From CBDCYN01 sp965224205 (GTDB lineage Bacteria; Planctomycetota; Phycisphaerae; Phycisphaerales; Phycisphaeraceae): DNA of 64,000 nucleotides. Below, one piece after another: positions 61,420 to 64,000 of this stretch (positions are counted from its first letter, which is position 1; each line of letters starts with the position of its first letter). The DNA lies in contig CBDCYN010000023.1 of NCBI GenBank assembly GCA_965224205.1, forward strand, positions 372,001 through 436,000. Direction: 5' to 3'. The position numbers were made by a program, and so were the translations under genes. The notes under the pieces were generated by a model that ran no database searches, was not told where the DNA came from, and was given only the letters and a program-made list of their open reading frames with translations.

Positions 61420-62253
61420 CTAGCCGCTGAACGCGGTCACCCCGCTGTGGCCATAAATCAGCGAGTATAGATCGTTAAGGAACTTGGCCAGGAACAGGTT
61501 CGAGACGATGATCGCTAGGAAGCTGGTCACAAACGCGTCGGTGGCCGCCTGGCCCACCCCCGCGGCGCCGCGGCTGCAATAAAACCCTTTGTAGCAGCTG
61601 ATCAGCCCGATCGCCAGGCCGAAGAAAACGCTCTTGGCCAGCCCGACCATCACGTCGTACACCGCCACGTACCGGCCCGAAAACTCCCAGTAATGCCCGG
61701 CGTTGACCCCGTACCCCACGACCGTGATGAGGTACCCCCCGTAGATCCCCATCAGGTCGCTGAACACGGTCATGATCGGGATCATCAACACACACGCCAC
61801 GACCCGCGGCACCACCAGGTACGCGATCGGGTCAGCCCCCATGACACGCAGCGCATCGAGCTGCTCGGTGACGTTCATCGTCCCCAGCTCGGCGCTGACC
61901 GAACCCCCGATCCGCCCCGCGAGCATGATCGCCGCCATCACCGGGCCGATCTGCTTGACCACGGAGATGTTGATCACCCCTCCCAGGCGCATCTCCTGGC
62001 CGATCGCCGCGAACTGCTCAAACGCCTCGATCGCCAGCACCATCCCCACGAACCCCCCCACCACCATCACCACCGGGATGCTGCGCGTGCCGACCTGGAA
62101 CAACAAAGGCATCATCAGCCTCGCCCGCGACCACCGGGGGATCGCCGCCCAGAACCACCGGTGGGTGGTCCCGCAGAACTGCACGAACCGCCCGAAGCCC
62201 TCAACCTGCTGGGCGGCCTTGACGCCGAAGTATGCTAATTGGTCCGCGGCCAT
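61420..62253 (-). CDS. MlaE-family ABC transporter permease
   Basis: A 277-aa permease with five or six helices. Signatures: VVMVVGGFVGMVLAIEAFEQF, MRLGGVINISVVKQIGPVMAAIMLAGRIGGSVSAELGTMNVTEQLDALRVMGADPIAYLVVPRV, matching the MlaE/YrbE EXXXLXXXGXXP-type coupling region, and GLISCYKGFYCSRGAAGVGQAATDAFVTS. Such systems move phospholipids between inner and outer membrane, consistent with the outer-membrane phospholipase seen here. The ATPase and substrate-binding (MlaF/D) genes are not adjacent on the visible side. Confidence 0.92.
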   Translation of the reverse strand: MAADQLAYFGVKAAQQVEGFGRFVQFCGTTHRWFWAAIPRWSRARLMMPLLFQVGTRSIPVVMVVGGFVGMVLAIEAFEQFAAIGQEMRLGGVINISVVKQIGPVMAAIMLAGRIGGSVSAELGTMNVTEQLDALRVMGADPIAYLVVPRVVACVLMIPIMTVFSDLMGIYGGYLITVVGYGVNAGHYWEFSGRYVAVYDVMVGLAKSVFFGLAIGLISCYKGFYCSRGAAGVGQAATDAFVTSFLAIIVSNLFLAKFLNDLYSLIYGHSGVTAFSG

Positions 62254-62275
62254 GAGGTCTATGTCCCCATCTCTT

Positions 62276-62434
62276 TATACCCACCCCGGATGAGATTGCG
62301 GCATGACTCGTGCACGCAGCAAGGAAATATACCGATCCCGGATGAAAATACGGCGTGACTCATGGACGCGGCAAGGAGGTTTTCGGTGTCCAACACATAT
62401 TCGACGCGTTACTTTGATACGCGATGCGTCTATC
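62276..62434 (+). repeat. dispersed structured element, copy 6 with tandem left half
   Basis: A left half (62276-62327, starting TATACCCACCCCGGATGA) is followed at once by a complete unit (62328-62434, starting TATACCGATCCCGGATGA). The right end is GATACGCGATGCGTCTATC with stem CGC/GCG, and GACGCGTTACTTTG precedes it. Confidence 0.8.
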
Positions 62435-62525
62435 AGGTTCAGGTGTATCCCTGTAAAACGGGTTCGATTGGAGTCACTGGAAGATATTTTACACCGCGGA
62501 CCGGCACGGATGTCCGCGCTGACGA

Positions 62526-63035
62526 TTAATCCTCCAGCAACCGGCCGACCTCGACCTTGAAAGCCTTGGCAAGGGCCTGGATGGTTTTGGCTTGGGGTTT
62601 GACACTTTGGGTCTCGATCGCTTGGACGGTGGTGGGGCTTAGCCCCGAGGCCTTGGCCACGTCACGGAGGGTCTTAAGACCCGCGGCTGCCTTGAGCTCG
62701 TGATAACGCGCCAGGAAGCTCCGCGACCGCTTCTGGTTCTTTTGCAGCGCGTTGCGACCCTCGGGGGTGCGATTGGCTTCGGCTTCCCAGGCATCAAGAT
62801 CGGGCGAGGCCGCGTCGTCTTCGATCATGAAGACCTCGGCGATGGCTTTGATCAGGTAACGGGTCTCTTCTTCATCACTGGCGGCTTGGGCCTCGGTGAG
62901 GGCTTGGAGGTAGCAGATCAGGTCCTCGCGGCTGTGGGGGTCCATCTGCGCTAACGCCGCCGCGGCGCTGAGGGCGCTGGATCGGCCCTGGGCTTGACGC
63001 TGTTCAGCCTCGATCTCGGCTGGTAACCAATTCAT
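62526..63035 (-). CDS. helix-turn-helix antitoxin-like regulator
   Basis: A 169-aa protein. The N-terminal two-thirds are helical and acidic (QMDPHSREDLICYLQALTEAQAASDEEETRYLI). The C-terminal HTH (Xre/Cro type) is LKTLRDVAKASGLSPTTVQAIETQSVKPQAKTIQALAKAF. Its ATG overlaps the stop of the toxin-like gene (ATGA), giving HigBA order (toxin first). It likely binds the toxin and represses the promoter upstream of it. Longer than a typical HigA (about 100 aa). Confidence 0.78.
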   Translation of the reverse strand: MNWLPAEIEAEQRQAQGRSSALSAAAALAQMDPHSREDLICYLQALTEAQAASDEEETRYLIKAIAEVFMIEDDAASPDLDAWEAEANRTPEGRNALQKNQKRSRSFLARYHELKAAAGLKTLRDVAKASGLSPTTVQAIETQSVKPQAKTIQALAKAFKVEVGRLLED

Positions 63036-63457
63036 GGGATATCTCCGTCCTGGATCTGGCCTTGAAGGTTTCGGATCCTGCGGGCCACCCGCCGCTTGAC
63101 CGCCTCAGCGATTCGCTGGGACTTCTTCCAATACGCATGGGCCACCCAGATCGTGCGGGACGGGTCGTGCACCCAAAAGAACACCCGCAGGTTCCCGCCG
63201 TGGCTTAGTAACTTCCCGCGGATCCGGTATTCATAAAACTCACACCTTTGGCACGTGATCTTATCGATGCTCAGGTCCAGCCCGAACTCATTTTGAGCCT
63301 TCCAACTCCCCGGCCAGTGACGCAACAGCTTCAGCTGATCCACCACCCAACACCGCTCTTCGTGACTTTCAAACAATTGCCCCACGCGGGATTCTCGCAA
63401 TGCTAACGACGTGGGACGCACACGGTACAAATCCGGCAGACCGTCACTTTGGGTCAT
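63032..63457 (-). CDS. HigB/RelE-like toxin of a toxin-antitoxin pair
   Basis: A 141-aa protein. The RelE-fold block is LDLSIDKITCQRCEFYEYRIRGK then LRVFFWVHDPSRTIWVAHAYWKKSQRIAEAVKRRVARRI, matching HigB/Gp49-like toxins (RVFFW...I.ll.gF.KK). RelE-type toxins cut mRNA on the ribosome. The N-terminal 40 residues are extra. Preceded by an extended -10 promoter; a five-codon frame (MKAYE) ends in a TAA directly adjacent to its ATG. The antitoxin gene overlaps downstream. Confidence 0.76.
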   Translation of the reverse strand: MTQSDGLPDLYRVRPTSLALRESRVGQLFESHEERCWVVDQLKLLRHWPGSWKAQNEFGLDLSIDKITCQRCEFYEYRIRGKLLSHGGNLRVFFWVHDPSRTIWVAHAYWKKSQRIAEAVKRRVARRIRNLQGQIQDGDIP

Positions 63458-63481
63458 TTATTCGTACGCTTTCATCGACAG

Positions 63482-63490
63482 ATTATACCA
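63482..63490 (-). promoter_or_regulatory. extended -10 promoter of the toxin-antitoxin operon
   Basis: TGGTATAAT on minus (TATAAT at 63482-63487 with TG one base upstream) in an AT-rich patch of about 70 bp. Six nt later is ATG AAA GCG TAC GAA TAA, a five-residue frame in phase with and abutting the toxin ATG. Confidence 0.6.
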
Positions 63491-63601
63491 TAAAAATACA
63501 TAAAAACGAACAAAAATATCCAAAAATTCATAGGAATAAACAGAAATTAGCCTAACAAATACCTAATACGAATTGGGGCAACCGCCTTCTCCCGTCAGAA
63601 C

Positions 63602-64000
63602 CTAGCGAGCGGTCAGTGATGCAGGCGCCTTCTCCTGAGCCAACGTCTTTAGGTCTTCAAGCACCGCGGCGTTGTCCCAGATGTCGCCTTGATAGTCACG
63701 CACGAAGCGTCCATGGCGATCGATCAGCAGCAACTCGATAAAGTGACCGATCGACCCGTCGGGGTTGTAGTGGACCCCGATCTGGAACTCGTGGAGCAGT
63801 TCACGGAATTGGTCCGGGTCGGGCCGCAGCATCTTGGCGTTGGTGAAACGCAGCCCGCGGTCTTGGCCGTACCGCTTCAATCGCTGCGGGGTATCGAAGA
63901 CCGGGTCGTAGCTCAGCAGCGCCAGCCAGACCTGATCCCCAAGCCCTTGCTCCTCCAGGTCGCGTTGGAGCTTGGCCAGCGTCGTGACGATCAGCGGGCA
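63602..64000 (-). CDS. SCO1/SenC-family copper chaperone (5' end outside window)
   Basis: The C-terminal 132 residues of a thioredoxin-fold SCO protein. At the right edge, CPLIVTTLAKLQRDLEEQG holds the second Cys of the copper-binding CxxxCP. LLSYDPVFDTPQRLKRYG is the family D-P-x-x-D segment. The copper-ligand His is in GSIGHFIELLLIDRHGRF. It delivers Cu to cytochrome oxidase CuA or acts as a thiol reductase. The start and signal anchor lie beyond 64000. Confidence 0.87.
   Translation of the reverse strand, partial: CPLIVTTLAKLQRDLEEQGLGDQVWLALLSYDPVFDTPQRLKRYGQDRGLRFTNAKMLRPDPDQFRELLHEFQIGVHYNPDGSIGHFIELLLIDRHGRFVRDYQGDIWDNAAVLEDLKTLAQEKAPASLTAR

Noticed and set aside
1..64000. CRISPR array, prophage, rRNA operon, or exosortase gene
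   Set aside because: Looked for and not seen; the repeats present are dispersed, not regularly spaced.

Overview
The window looks like a chromosomal segment from a Planctomycetota bacterium, most likely class Phycisphaerae. The DNA is GC-rich. Several secreted proteins end in PEP-CTERM or VPAP-type sorting tails. There is a diderm envelope gene set (lpxB, lpxD, an MlaE-type permease, an outer-membrane phospholipase A1 and an O-antigen ligase-like protein). Many conserved proteins fit no model-organism family. No rRNA, intact tRNA, CRISPR array, prophage or replication origin was seen. Taxonomy is inferred from gene style only.

Layout. 1-7600: a truncated MFS/spermidine-synthase-like membrane protein, a PEP-CTERM haem peroxidase, two tandem paralogous PEP-CTERM proteins, a third PEP-CTERM protein, and a Cys-rich membrane protein behind a consensus promoter flanked by Fur-like boxes. 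7.9-16 kb: VanZ-like protein, conserved hypothetical, PldA-type phospholipase, an AlkA-like glycosylase coupled to a class I amidotransferase, QueC-like protein, small membrane protein, Gfo/Idh/MocA oxidoreductase. 16-20.6 kb: pdxA, pheS, flavodoxin-like reductase, purC. 20.7-28 kb, all on minus: surface-polysaccharide set (glycosyltransferase, O-antigen ligase-like, secreted protein), thermonuclease-like protein, small membrane protein, lipA, VPAP-tailed protein. 28.3-30.6 kb: YpdA-like reductase coupled to lpxB. 30.6-36.9 kb: the classic rpmF-plsX-fabH-fabD-(small membrane gene)-fabG-acpP-fabF fatty-acid cluster. 37.4-43 kb: glycosyltransferase, panC and a filamentous-haemagglutinin-like exoprotein. 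43.3-48.6 kb: SSS symporter with its DUF4212 partner, YihY/BrkB, yidD, rnpA. 48.6-53.8 kb: an IS630-type transposase, a ClC channel, a membrane protein, hemB. 53.8-64 kb: membrane P-loop ATPase, trpE, small lipoprotein, lpxD, nuoG, mlaE-like permease, a HigBA-like toxin-antitoxin pair and a truncated SCO protein.

Three sequence-level patterns stand out. First, an intergenic family of about 105 bp (TATACCC... to ...GATGCGTATA) occurs in at least six good copies plus fragments. Its right-hand hairpin keeps a GAT loop while the stem changes in a compensatory way (CCC/GGG, CAC/GTG, CGC/GCG), so a folded structure is under selection or is needed for mobility. Second, a short GC-rich repeat with core AGCCGCGACCGTGAGGGAGC lies between genes and also in frame inside trpE and a P-loop ATPase gene. 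lipA carries a separate in-frame insertion at a normally conserved place. Third, seven genes (queC, pdxA, pheS, flavodoxin-like, purC, haemagglutinin, transposase) each need exactly one single-base correction, nearly always in a homopolymer. That suggests residual sequencing error rather than seven pseudogenes, although the T7 run in the transposase could be a programmed frameshift site.

Several genes lack a Shine-Dalgarno and instead have a -10-like hexamer 6-7 nt before the start codon, which suggests frequent leaderless transcripts in this organism.
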